The position numbers and the translations under genes were made by a program. A stretch of DNA of 7,759 bases from positions 1-7,759 of the forward strand of contig JADFHR010000155.1 in the NCBI GenBank assembly GCA_022567015.1. Reading direction: 5' to 3'. Positions 1-5,984 of this stretch are shown in pieces; position 1 is the first letter of the stretch; each line of letters opens with the position of its first letter. Source of the DNA: Pseudomonadota bacterium (lineage in GTDB: Bacteria; Pseudomonadota; Alphaproteobacteria; Rhodospirillales; 2-02-FULL-58-16). Below the pieces are notes generated by a model that was not told the DNA's origin, ran no database searches, and saw only the letters and a list, made by a program, of their open reading frames with translations.

Positions 1-18
1 CGCCCGCATTCCAATGAC

Positions 19-37
19 CCGGGGGGACACCCCCCGG
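19..37. repeat. Perfect GC hairpin, 8-bp stem
   Basis: CCGGGGGG (19-26) and CCCCCCGG (30-37) pair perfectly around the loop ACA. No T-run follows on either strand, so it is not a classical intrinsic terminator. It lies downstream of the esterase-like gene and its adjoining palindrome, and could help end or stabilise that transcript. It could equally belong to a neighbour outside the window. Apart from this hairpin and the palindrome at 78-106, I see nothing in bases 1-112. Confidence 0.45.
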
Positions 38-77
38 TGACTCCCCGGGAGCGGCGGCCCGCGGTCGCGGGCTTCTC

Positions 78-106
78 AAGTCAAAACGACCCAGTCGTTT
101 TGACTT
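78..106. repeat. Palindromic repeat, copy 1, at 3' end of esterase-like gene
   Basis: AAGTCAAAACGAC (78-90) pairs perfectly with GTCGTTTTGACTT (94-106) around the loop CCA, a 13-bp stem. It begins 6 bases past the stop codon (113-115) of the minus-strand gene. A related palindrome lies at 1108-1146 and shares AAGTCAAAA and its complement, followed on the plus strand by TCG. The position suits a transcript-end hairpin, but no T-tract follows it. A dispersed REP-like repeat is the alternative. Confidence 0.7.
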
Positions 107-112
107 TCGTCC

Positions 113-1084
113 CTACTCCATCAGCTCGAACATCAACAGCAGCGTGCTCTGGAGCGGGTTATAGTTGTCGTCGGAAACGACGTAGATCAGGGTCTTGCCG
201 CCGGGGCCCCGGCGCGCGTCCACCCCTTCGAAGTTGTCCACGGTCAGGGGCGGCCTGATCTCCGCCAGCACCCGGCCCTCGAGCCGGGCGCCGGGGCGGA
301 TGGTGGCGCGGTCGATGCGCACCAGGCGGACGGCGACGCCGCCGCGCAGGGTGAACCGGCGCTCGACGACGACCACGTCACCGCCGGGAAGGGTCGCCGC
401 GCCGGTGGGCGAGAAGCCGTCCCGGGTGGCGTAGGTGAGCACCGACCATCCCTCTTCGTCGCTGATCCAGCCGACCACGGCGTCCCCGGCGCCGTACTTC
501 TCGGTGAGGGCGAGCAGGCTGCCGTCGTCGAGCATGGTCAGGGCCTCGATGCCGCCGTTTCGCGGCGCCTTCTCCAGCTCGATGGGCGGCGGCAGGGGCT
601 CCGGCACCGCCACGCCGGGAAAATAGCGCCACAACCGGTGCCAACGCTCGAAGGCGACGATGATCTCCCCCTCGGCGCCGGGGGCCAGGGATTCGGCGTC
701 CGCTTCCCTCACGCCGCTCAGGGCCCGGCCGTCGAGGCCGCTGATGGTGGCGAGCTCCGCGCCGCGCACCCCGGCCAGGTCGCCCCTTTCGTCGTAGACC
801 AGCCGGGCGGTGAAGCGGAAGCCCCGGTCGGACAAGGCCAGGAATTGTTGGCCGTCGACGGTGACGGCGAGGGCCGACAGGCCGCCGAAGCGGGCATCGG
901 GCGATGTCAGCAACAGCCCGCCCCGATAGCGCAGCGCGCCGACGGTCGTCTGTTCCGGGACTTCCTCGTTCAGGGGGACGGTCCGGGCATGGACCTCGAT
1001 GGGCTCGGCGAAAGCCGGCCCGCGGGCGGCCGCGAACAGCAATACGAGCGCTAGGGCGGAGGCGGGAAGGCGCAGGGTGTTCAT
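113..1084 (-). CDS. Secreted esterase-like activity of phytase family protein
   Basis: This 323-residue protein resembles the 'esterase-like activity of phytase' family (Pfam PF13449), a beta-propeller-like fold whose substrate is mostly unknown. Residues 1-26 form a likely Sec signal peptide: Arg5, a hydrophobic run of Ala/Leu/Val, then AFA before the predicted cut at Glu27, so the protein should be periplasmic or exported. Conserved-looking blocks are FGGLSAL (66-72), SDRGF (85-89), DAESLA (129-134), NGGIEAL (176-182), DNFEGVD (283-289) and SDDNYN (304-309). Their acidic residues could bind metal or phosphate, which is inference. Length is normal for the short bacterial members. The ATG start is supported by AAGGA (1088-1092) four bases upstream. 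Palindromic repeats lie beyond both ends of the gene. The HpnL-like gene precedes it by 112 bases, so it may have its own promoter. Phytase activity itself is not shown. Confidence 0.88.
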   Translation of the reverse strand: MNTLRLPASALALVLLFAAARGPAFAEPIEVHARTVPLNEEVPEQTTVGALRYRGGLLLTSPDARFGGLSALAVTVDGQQFLALSDRGFRFTARLVYDERGDLAGVRGAELATISGLDGRALSGVREADAESLAPGAEGEIIVAFERWHRLWRYFPGVAVPEPLPPPIELEKAPRNGGIEALTMLDDGSLLALTEKYGAGDAVVGWISDEEGWSVLTYATRDGFSPTGAATLPGGDVVVVERRFTLRGGVAVRLVRIDRATIRPGARLEGRVLAEIRPPLTVDNFEGVDARRGPGGKTLIYVVSDDNYNPLQSTLLLMFELME

Positions 1085-1087
1085 GGT

Positions 1088-1092
1088 TCCTT
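1088..1092 (-). promoter_or_regulatory. Ribosome binding site of esterase-like gene
   Basis: AAGGA on the minus strand, with three to four bases to the ATG at 1084. It supports this start, which also gives a complete signal peptide. Confidence 0.5.
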
Positions 1093-1107
1093 GTAGTGCG
1101 GGCCGGT

Positions 1108-1146
1108 ACCGAAAGTCAAAATGCCCCGGTCGTTTTGACTTTCGGT
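1108..1146. repeat. Palindromic repeat, copy 2, between HpnL-like and esterase-like genes
   Basis: ACCGAAAGTCAAAA (1108-1121) pairs perfectly with TTTTGACTTTCGGT (1133-1146), a 14-bp stem with an 11-base middle. It is clearly related to the palindrome at 78-106: both have AAAGTCAAAA or AAGTCAAAA on the left and TCGTTTTGACTT on the right. The left inner part differs (TGCC here, CGAC there), so this copy has lost inner pairing. It lies about 50 bases past the stop of the HpnL-like gene and 24 bases before the esterase-like start. It may therefore end the upstream transcript or affect the downstream one. Confidence 0.7.
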
Positions 1147-1196
1147 GTGAGCCGGAAGGACGACCCCAGCCCGGGCCTCCCTCGCCCGCGGGGCGG

Positions 1197-2183
1197 TCAG
1201 GGGGCCGGACGGGCGCGGCGGCGCCACCATTCCCGGCCCTCGGTGTGTTGCCAGGCGATGAAGAAGGGGATATCGGGAACGATCTCCCGCGCCCGGGTGG
1301 CCAGGGAAATCGCCAGCATCAAATCGGCGGGCAGGCCGAGCAGGATGCCGACGCCGATGTAGCCGCCCTCCTGAACACCGAGTCCGGCCGGCACGGCGAA
1401 GGAGACGCCGCGCAGGCCGTCGACCAGGCCTTTGATCAGCACCGCCTCGGCAAGGCCGATGGGATGGCCCATCAGGTTGGCGGCCAGCAGCACCTCGCCG
1501 ACCAGCACCAGGCGCCCGGTGAGGCGCAGCGCGACGGCGAGCGCGACGGCGCCGGGCCGGCGGTAGATGGCCCTGATCGCCGCGTTCAGGTCCGCCGCGC
1601 CCTGGACAAGCTTCTCCCAGTACTCGGTCCCGGCCGCCTTCGCCGCGGCGCGGGCGAAAAAGGGGACGGTGGCGCCGACCTGGACCGCGATAAATCCGCC
1701 GATGCCGAGCGCCAGCAACACGGCGCCGATGAGGGCGCCGGTCACCACACGTCCGTCGGGGGCCACCGTGGTCAGGATGGCGATGCCGGTGAGGGCCCAG
1801 ACGAGAACGACGATGGCCTGCACGGTCTTGTCGACGATCGCCGTGGATGCCGTGTCGACGCCGGGGACGGACCACAGGGTCAAAACCCGCGCCTTCACCA
1901 CCTCGCCGCCGATGGTCGCCACGGGCAGCAGCGTATTGACCGACGCCCCCATCCACGACGCGGCCAAGGTCCGCGCCACCGCGGGCCGGCGGGCGGCCGG
2001 GAACAGCCGGCGCCACGCCTCGGCCCCCAGCAGTTGATGGGGCGGCGCAAACAGACAGACCAGAAGGAGACTCCAGCCGGCCTCGCCCAACAGCCCGATC
2101 ACCGTCGCCACGCCCTGCCAGGCGAACAACAGAACGAGGGCGGCCAAGCCGATCAGCAGGCCGATCACGGACGACGTTTTCAT
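1197..2183 (-). CDS. HpnL/YbhN-like integral membrane protein (lysylphosphatidylglycerol synthase TM-domain family)
   Basis: This 328-residue polytopic membrane protein matches the lysylphosphatidylglycerol synthase transmembrane family (PF03706), and most resembles the HpnL-like branch associated with hopanoid loci. Hydrophobic segments can be seen near residues 5-22, 36-50, 76-92, 120-142, 148-170, 212-236 and 272-292. The family signatures are NTLLPVATIGGEVVK (83-97) and FAVPAGLGVQEGGYI (262-276). It lacks the soluble aminoacyl-transferase domain of MprF, so a lipid transport or flipping role is more plausible than lipid aminoacylation; this is inference. No hopanoid genes are in the window, so I do not assign the hpnL symbol. 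The ATG at 2183 is preferred over an in-frame TTG at 2210, which would fall inside the palindromic element. No strong ribosome binding site is visible before the ATG. The element ends 19 bases upstream, so the promoter must lie in or right beside it. Confidence 0.85.
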   Translation of the reverse strand: MKTSSVIGLLIGLAALVLLFAWQGVATVIGLLGEAGWSLLLVCLFAPPHQLLGAEAWRRLFPAARRPAVARTLAASWMGASVNTLLPVATIGGEVVKARVLTLWSVPGVDTASTAIVDKTVQAIVVLVWALTGIAILTTVAPDGRVVTGALIGAVLLALGIGGFIAVQVGATVPFFARAAAKAAGTEYWEKLVQGAADLNAAIRAIYRRPGAVALAVALRLTGRLVLVGEVLLAANLMGHPIGLAEAVLIKGLVDGLRGVSFAVPAGLGVQEGGYIGVGILLGLPADLMLAISLATRAREIVPDIPFFIAWQHTEGREWWRRRARPAP

Positions 2184-2192
2184 CGCTGTCGT

Positions 2193-2198
2193 ATTACA
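2193..2198 (-). promoter_or_regulatory. Possible -10 box of HpnL-like gene
   Basis: TGTAAT on the minus strand matches the -10 consensus at five of six positions and lies nine bases from the ATG at 2183. No good -35 box is present 16-18 bases upstream, where the terminal inverted repeat of the palindromic element lies. If used, the leader would be almost absent. The call is weak. Confidence 0.2.
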
Positions 2199-2237
2199 GA
2201 CCAATACCAAGGAGCGCTGATCATGACCCGACGAGCC

Positions 2238-2329
2238 GGCTTACCAAGGTTTTCGGCCCTAAGCGTGCGCTGTGGCGATGCGGGGCATCGCGAAGCGTGC
2301 GTGACGCCGTCCGAAAGCCTTGGTAAGCC
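2238..2329. repeat. Internal hairpin 1 of palindromic element
   Basis: GGCTTACCAAGG (2238-2249) pairs perfectly with CCTTGGTAAGCC (2318-2329). The stem continues as 2250-2256 with 2311-2317, six pairs plus one G-T pair. The tip is a separate perfect stem, GCGATGC (2275-2281) with GCATCGC (2285-2291), around GGG. Between base and tip, AAGCGTGCG occurs twice (2261 and 2293) as a direct repeat, and pairing there is poor. Confidence 0.7.
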
Positions 2330-2340
2330 GCCGTTCCGGT

Positions 2341-2432
2341 CGCGTATGCGGCCCGTCGGAGGGCGTCGGAAAGTTTTAACGATGCACCGCATCGCCTGCA
2401 ACTTTCCTCCTGCCCGACGAGCCGCCTACGCG
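2341..2432. repeat. Internal hairpin 2 of palindromic element
   Basis: The base stem pairs 2341-2346 with 2427-2432 (6 bp), 2348-2352 with 2421-2425 (5 bp) and 2354-2359 with 2414-2419 (6 bp), with single mismatches between the blocks. GGAAAGTT (2368-2375) pairs with AACTTTCC (2400-2407). The tip is CGATGC (2380-2385) with GCATCG (2389-2394) around ACC. Its size (92 bases) and tip sequence match hairpin 1, which suggests a duplicated or symmetric design. Confidence 0.7.
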
Positions 2433-2492
2433 ATCTCTATGAGTCATGATCAGCGCCCCTTGGTATTAGGGCCGCGGTTCCAGTGATCCCGG

Positions 2493-2541
2493 TGACGGCG
2501 CGCCCGTCAACGTGGGCCGGGGCCCGCACCGTCGGCGACGG
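2493..2541. other. Cluster of short GC hairpins between DUF2442 gene and palindromic element
   Basis: Three stems lie in a row: TGACGG/CCGTCA (2493-2498 with 2504-2509), GGGCC/GGCCC (2514-2518 with 2521-2525) and CCGTC/GACGG (2529-2533 with 2537-2541). They follow the stop of the DUF2442 gene on the minus strand and could help end its transcript. There is no T-run, and short GC stems arise easily in such GC-rich DNA. With the palindromic element, this accounts for the whole gap 2184-2548. Confidence 0.25.
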
Positions 2542-2548
2542 CGGAACC

Positions 2549-2815
2549 CTACCGACCCGAAGTGGGGGGCGCCGGAGCACCCCGCAGCAATCCCTCGGTA
2601 CTAAGGTCTTCGTCCAGGTCCGGCCAATGGATGCCGTATCCGGCGCCGGCAATTTCCCAACGAGCCAGTTGTTCGGGGTCGGCGTTGGCGAGCCGAGGGT
2701 ACCATGCAAGGGGCACGGCGATCGTGCGCCCATCCATCAGTTGGACACTCAGCGTGTCCGCGCCGATTGTGACCTTCTTTACCCGTTCATCGGCGCCGAT
2801 CGCCAAAATGCCCAT
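2549..2815 (-). CDS. DUF2442 domain-containing protein
   Basis: This 88-residue protein matches the DUF2442 family. The N-terminal part (residues 11-35) alternates in the beta-strand pattern of the family (VKKVTIGADTLSVQLMDGR). The C-terminal signature is PLAWYPRL (35-42), a Trp at 53, and HWPDLDEDLS (63-72). DUF2442 proteins are small, cytosolic and commonly encoded next to DUF4160 proteins. The pair is often suspected of being a toxin-antitoxin-like module, but I know of no established biochemical function. The start overlaps the end of the DUF4160 gene by 29 bases in another frame, so translation is probably coupled. A strong GGAGG (2822-2826) six bases before the ATG fixes this start; another ATG at 2820 is out of frame. 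The C-terminal tail APAPPTSGR looks disordered. Confidence 0.88.
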   Translation of the reverse strand: MGILAIGADERVKKVTIGADTLSVQLMDGRTIAVPLAWYPRLANADPEQLARWEIAGAGYGIHWPDLDEDLSTEGLLRGAPAPPTSGR

Positions 2816-3032
2816 TCCATGCCTCCAAAAAGGAACCTTGATGTTCGGCCACTACGCCTTGCAGAGTCCGAAGCTCCCGCGGACTGAATCCGAAATTCCG
2901 TGCCAGACCCACGGGTTGAAGCCAGAATTTCGCGGACGACGACCCGTGGTCCACGTGAACATGGGGTGGTTCGTTCGGTTCATGACTGTAAAAGTAAAAC
3001 CGGTGACCTTTCCATCGTAACACCGTTGGCAT
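2787..3032 (-). CDS. DUF4160 domain-containing protein
   Basis: This 81-residue protein matches DUF4160. Visible hallmarks are MPTVLRWKGHRFYFYS at the N-terminus (1-16), EPPHVHV (21-27) with its two histidines, AKFWL (34-38), and the C-terminal stretch with Glu53, Glu63 and Trp72. The histidine-rich EPPHVHV loop is the family's most conserved feature and could bind metal or nucleic acid, though this is not established. It is the first gene of an overlapping pair with DUF2442, an arrangement common in scattered, probably transferred cassettes. Base composition drops here: bases 2821-3000 count 99 G/C of 180, while neighbouring cobT sequence often reaches 70%. The ATG at 3032 lacks a clear ribosome binding site. 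Only 45 bases separate it from the cobT stop, so it may be read from cobT or from a local promoter. Confidence 0.87.
   Translation of the reverse strand: MPTVLRWKGHRFYFYSHEPNEPPHVHVDHGSSSAKFWLQPVGLARNFGFSPRELRTLQGVVAEHQGSFLEAWNGHFGDRRR
2822..2826 (-). promoter_or_regulatory. Strong ribosome binding site of DUF2442 gene inside DUF4160 gene
   Basis: GGAGG on the minus strand, six bases before the ATG at 2815. It lies within the coding region of the preceding gene and decides the start in favour of 2815. This also suggests the second protein can be made in greater amount than the first, whose own site is weak. Confidence 0.65.
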
Positions 3033-3046
3033 TGTGTTGGCACCAA
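3025..3046 (-). promoter_or_regulatory. Possible operator-like repeats at start of DUF4160 gene
   Basis: GTTGGCA occurs at 3025-3031 and again at 3036-3042, 11 bases apart, which is about one helical turn. The second copy is part of the palindrome TTGG-CA-CCAA (3037-3046). The repeats cover the start codon (3030-3032). This would suit autoregulation of a small two-gene module, but 7-base repeats can arise by chance. Confidence 0.2.
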
Positions 3047-3057
3047 AGGTTAACGGT

Positions 3058-3075
3058 TTCGCGCTCCGGCGCGAA
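3058..3075 (-). terminator. Hairpin just past cobT stop codon
   Basis: On the minus strand TTCGCGC pairs perfectly with GCGCGAA around the loop CGGA. The stem starts two bases after the cobT stop codon (3078-3080). What follows (ACCGTTAACC) is not T-rich, so intrinsic termination would be weak. A role in protecting the cobT mRNA end or partly separating cobT from the DUF4160 pair is possible. Confidence 0.4.
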
Positions 3076-3077
3076 TC

Positions 3078-4922
3078 CTAATGCATCGCCGCCCGGCGGC
3101 GCCGGCGTGCCGGCCGTCTGGGCTCCTCGTCGAACAGGTCGCTCATGTTCTGCATCATGGTGCCGCCGAGCTCGTCGGCGTCGACGATGGTCACCGCGCG
3201 GCTGTAATAGCGGGTGACGTCGTGGCCGATGCCGATGGCGGTCATCTCCACCGGCGAGCGCGCCTCGATCCAGCCGATGACCGCGTGCAGGTGCTGCTCC
3301 AGGTAGTTGCCGGGATTGGCCGAAAGGGTGGCGTCATCGACCGGCGCGCCGTCGGAGATCACCATCAGGATGCGGCGCTGCTCGGGCCTGGCCAGCAGCC
3401 GGCTGTGGGCCCATAACAGGGCCTCGCCGTCGATGTTCTCCTTGAGCAGCCCCTCGCGCAGCATCAATCCCAGGTTCCTGCGCCCCCGCCGCCAGGGCAT
3501 GTCGGCGCTCTTGTAGATGATGTGGCGCAGGTCGTTCAGGCGGCCGGGGGTTCCCGGCTTGCCGTCGGCGACCCATTTCTCGCGCGACTGGCCGCCCTTC
3601 CAGGCGCGGGTGGTGAAGCCCAGGATCTCCACCTTCACCCCGCACCGCTCCAGGGTGCGGGCCAGGATATCGGCGCTGATGGCGGCCACCGTGATCGGCC
3701 GGCCGCGCATGGAGCCGGAGTTGTCGATCAGCAGGACGACCACGGTGTCGCGGAAATCGGTCTCCTTTTCCATCTTGAAGGACAGGGGATGGACCGGGTC
3801 GACGACGACCCGGGCCAGGCGCCCGGCGTCGAGCAGGCCTTCCTCCAGGTCGAACTCCCACGAGCGGGTCTGCTTGGCCAGAAGGTGGCGCTGCAGGCGG
3901 TTGGCGAGCCGTGACACGACGCCTTGCAGTTGGGAAAGCTGTTGGTCCAGTTGCGCGCGCAGGCGGGCCAGTTCGTCGGCCCCGCACAGCGAGTCGGCCT
4001 CCACGACTTCGTCGAACGCGGTGCAGTACGCGTGGTAGGCCGGTTCCCGGAGTTCCGCGTTGTGCGGCCAGCGGGCCCGCCAGCGCGTCGGGCCCGCCGG
4101 GTCTTCGTCGCCTTCGGTGAGCCGGTCTTCGGCGACGACGGCCTGGGTGTCGTCGTCGGTGGCGTCGGCCCGTTCGCCGGGCACGGACTCCGGGGCCATC
4201 ATCTCCGCGTCCCGGGACTGGGGGTCGGTGTCGCGCGTTTCGCCGTCGTCGCCTTCTTCCTCGTCGCGGTCCCGGCGCGCGGCGTCCTCGTCGATCAGGC
4301 CGAGAACCCGGATCATTTCGGCCGCGGCCGTGGCGAAGGCGTTCTGGTCGTGCACGCAGGTGCCCAGTTGGCGGAACTGGGCGCCCACCCGGCGGTCCAG
4401 CCACGGGCGCCACTGGGCCACCATGCGGGCCGCCGCGGCGGGCGGCGGGCGCCCGGTAAGTTTCTCGCGCACCAGGAGGCCGATGGCTTCGCCCAGGTGG
4501 GAGGCTTCGCGCTCGCCGACGTCGGCATAGTCCTGGCAGCGCTCTTCCAGGACCGCCGCCAGGTTGTCGGCGACACCGGCCAGGCGGCGGCTGCCCAGGG
4601 CCTCGACACGCACCTGTTCGACGACGTCGAAGACTTCGCCGGCCTCGCGCCCCGGAGGCATGCTCCGGCGGTGCAGCCCTTCGTCGTGGTAGCACAGGCG
4701 CAAGGCCAGGGCGTCGGCGGTGCCCCGCAGCCGCGTCATCCCGCCCGCCGGCAAGCGCCGCGGCGGCGCCGGCAGGCGGGCCGTCTTTTCCGCCACCTGC
4801 ACGGCCCCCTGGTCGCCCCGGGAGGTGAAGGTGACGCTCACCTCGCCCTGCGCGGCCACCGCCTTCAGGGCCGCCGCGGTGACCCGCTTGACCAGTTCAA
4901 CGGTGTCTTCGGGCTGGCTCAC
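3078..4922 (-). CDS. cobT: Cobaltochelatase subunit CobT
   Basis: CobT is the VWA-domain subunit of the aerobic cobaltochelatase CobNST, which uses ATP to insert cobalt into hydrogenobyrinic acid a,c-diamide in vitamin B12 synthesis. The protein has 614 residues, the usual size. Its order is: N-terminal region (1-205); a strongly acidic linker (about 210-275, rich in Asp/Glu); a coiled-coil-prone stretch (about 315-350); and a C-terminal VWA domain (about 392-600). The metal-binding MIDAS motif DNSGS (400-404, Asp400, Ser402, Ser404) is intact, as are ISDGAP (522-527) and the downstream Asp. The C-terminus is basic (PRRPARRRRR). The chosen GTG start lies 22 bases past the cobS stop, and the protein then begins SQPEDTVELVKRVT as expected for the family. 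The open frame continues upstream inside cobS, but that sequence is the out-of-frame shadow of cobS. No catalytic CobN is in the window. Confidence 0.95.
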   Translation of the reverse strand: MSQPEDTVELVKRVTAAALKAVAAQGEVSVTFTSRGDQGAVQVAEKTARLPAPPRRLPAGGMTRLRGTADALALRLCYHDEGLHRRSMPPGREAGEVFDVVEQVRVEALGSRRLAGVADNLAAVLEERCQDYADVGEREASHLGEAIGLLVREKLTGRPPPAAAARMVAQWRPWLDRRVGAQFRQLGTCVHDQNAFATAAAEMIRVLGLIDEDAARRDRDEEEGDDGETRDTDPQSRDAEMMAPESVPGERADATDDDTQAVVAEDRLTEGDEDPAGPTRWRARWPHNAELREPAYHAYCTAFDEVVEADSLCGADELARLRAQLDQQLSQLQGVVSRLANRLQRHLLAKQTRSWEFDLEEGLLDAGRLARVVVDPVHPLSFKMEKETDFRDTVVVLLIDNSGSMRGRPITVAAISADILARTLERCGVKVEILGFTTRAWKGGQSREKWVADGKPGTPGRLNDLRHIIYKSADMPWRRGRRNLGLMLREGLLKENIDGEALLWAHSRLLARPEQRRILMVISDGAPVDDATLSANPGNYLEQHLHAVIGWIEARSPVEMTAIGIGHDVTRYYSRAVTIVDADELGGTMMQNMSDLFDEEPRRPARRRRRAAMH

Positions 4923-4944
4923 GGCATCGCCCGCCCCGCCCCGC

Positions 4945-5952
4945 TCACGACTCCGCCGTCTGGACCACCGATTCGGGCAGTTCCTCGCCGAAGCAGCGCT
5001 GGTAGTACTCGGCGACCACGGGGCGCTCCACCTCGTCGCACTTGTTGATGAAGGTGACGCGGAAGGCAAAGGCCAGATCACCGAAGATGTCGGCGTTCTC
5101 GGCCCAGGTGATGATCGTGCGCGGCGACATCACGGTGGAGATGTCGCCGTTGATGAAGCCGCTGCGCGTCAGGTTCGCCAACTCCACCATGGCGCTGACG
5201 GTCTCGCGGCCCTTTTTGGTGGCATAGGTCGGCACCTTGGCGAGGACGATTTCGAACTCTTCGTCGTGGGGCAGGTAGTTCAGCGTCGCCACGATGTTCC
5301 AGCGGTCCATCTGGCCCTGGTTGATCTGCTGGGTGCCGTGATAGAGCCCCGTCGTGTCACCCAGGCCGACCGTGTTGGTGGTGGCGAACAGGCGGAAGTA
5401 GGGATGCGGGGTCATCACCCGGTTCTGGTCCAGGAGCGTCAGCTTGCCGTTGGCCTCGAGCACGCGCTGGATCACGAACATCACGTCGGGGCGCCCGGCG
5501 TCGTACTCGTCGAAGACCAGGGCGGTGGGGTGCTGCAGGGCCCAGGGCAGCATGCCCTCGCGGAATTCGGTGACCTGCTTGCCGTCGCGCAGCACGATGG
5601 CGTCCTTGCCGATCAGGTCGATGCGGCTGATGTGGCTGTCCAGGTTGACCCGGATGCAGGACCAGTTGAGCCGGGCCGCCACCTGCTCGATGTGGGTGGA
5701 TTTGCCGGAGCCGTGATAGCCCTGGATGATGACCCGCCGGTTGTGCGCGAAGCCGGCAAGGATGGCGAGGGTGGTGTCGCGGTCGAACCGGTAGGCTTCG
5801 TCGATATCGGGGACGTGTTCCTCGCCTTCGCTGAAGCCCGGCACCTCCATGTCGCTGTCGATGCCGAAGGTTTGACGGACGGAGATCACGATGTCCGGGG
5901 CCGCCAGGGGGAATCCGGTGGCATTGGTGTCGGTGGAGCCTTGGGGGGTCAT
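4945..5952 (-). CDS. cobS: Cobaltochelatase subunit CobS (AAA+ ATPase)
   Basis: CobS is the MoxR-type AAA+ ATPase that forms rings with CobT and powers cobalt insertion by CobN in aerobic cobalamin synthesis, in the cytosol. The 335-residue protein carries Walker A GYHGSGKST (78-86), Walker B ALVFDEYD (144-151), a sensor-1 region FATTNT (189-194) and a likely arginine finger at Arg217 in QMDRWNIV. The N-terminal part includes the family stretch VRQTFGIDSDMEVPGF (25-40). All nucleotide-binding residues look intact and the length is normal. The ATG at 5952 is preferred over the adjacent in-frame TTG (5955); a GGGA nine bases upstream could serve as ribosome binding site. It follows the J-domain gene by 95 bases and precedes cobT by 22, fitting one transcript. 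A tandem repeat lies in the leader. Confidence 0.96.
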   Translation of the reverse strand: MTPQGSTDTNATGFPLAAPDIVISVRQTFGIDSDMEVPGFSEGEEHVPDIDEAYRFDRDTTLAILAGFAHNRRVIIQGYHGSGKSTHIEQVAARLNWSCIRVNLDSHISRIDLIGKDAIVLRDGKQVTEFREGMLPWALQHPTALVFDEYDAGRPDVMFVIQRVLEANGKLTLLDQNRVMTPHPYFRLFATTNTVGLGDTTGLYHGTQQINQGQMDRWNIVATLNYLPHDEEFEIVLAKVPTYATKKGRETVSAMVELANLTRSGFINGDISTVMSPRTIITWAENADIFGDLAFAFRVTFINKCDEVERPVVAEYYQRCFGEELPESVVQTAES

Positions 5953-5984
5953 CAAATGGGATCCCGGTGATTGCCCAGTGGTTG

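Larger units (their letters stand above)
2203..2467. mobile_element. Palindromic MITE-like element with 25-bp terminal inverted repeats
   Basis: Bases 2203-2227 and 2443-2467 are inverted repeats matching at 24 of 25 positions; the one mismatch is A2213 against C2457. The outer end reads AATACCAAGG and the inner end GCTGATCATGAC. The element is 265 bases, has no plausible gene, and fills most of the 365-base gap 2184-2548. Inside are two long imperfect hairpins (2238-2329 and 2341-2432), so the whole can fold as a three-way junction. The 8-mer TACCAAGG occurs at 2205 and 2242 and its complement at 2318 and 2458. A perfect 12-base direct repeat, CCCGACGAGCCG, lies at 2227 and 2413. No convincing target-site duplication flanks it. 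It is either a non-autonomous transposable element or a structured RNA/DNA palindrome of a dispersed family. The structure is directly visible; mobility is inferred. Confidence 0.7.

Noticed and set aside
2184..2202. TTG start at 2210 for the HpnL-like protein
   Set aside because: It would put the N-terminus in the terminal inverted repeat and add an atypical MVLVCNTTA before the hydrophobic start. The ATG at 2183 fits the family better.
2203..2467. Group II intron fragment, tRNA or other known RNA class
   Set aside because: I find no tRNA arms, CCA end or intron domain V-like sequence; the terminal inverted repeats and symmetric hairpins fit a palindromic element better.
999..2486. Long plus-strand open frame of 495 codons
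   Set aside because: It lies antisense to the HpnL-like and esterase-like genes, is rich in Gly, Arg, Gln and Asp as GC-rich shadow frames are, and runs through the palindromic element. No recognisable domain.
2562..3020. Plus-strand open frame antisense to the DUF2442/DUF4160 pair
   Set aside because: Both minus-strand proteins match known families over their full length, whereas this frame matches nothing I recognise.
4923..5081. N-terminal extension of CobT by 53 residues
   Set aside because: The extension is entirely the out-of-frame reading of the 3' end of cobS. Family CobT proteins begin near the GTG at 4922.
3924..5970. Long plus-strand open frames antisense to cobT and cobS
   Set aside because: The minus strand carries unmistakable CobS and CobT with intact motifs. 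These antisense frames have low-complexity composition and no family resemblance.
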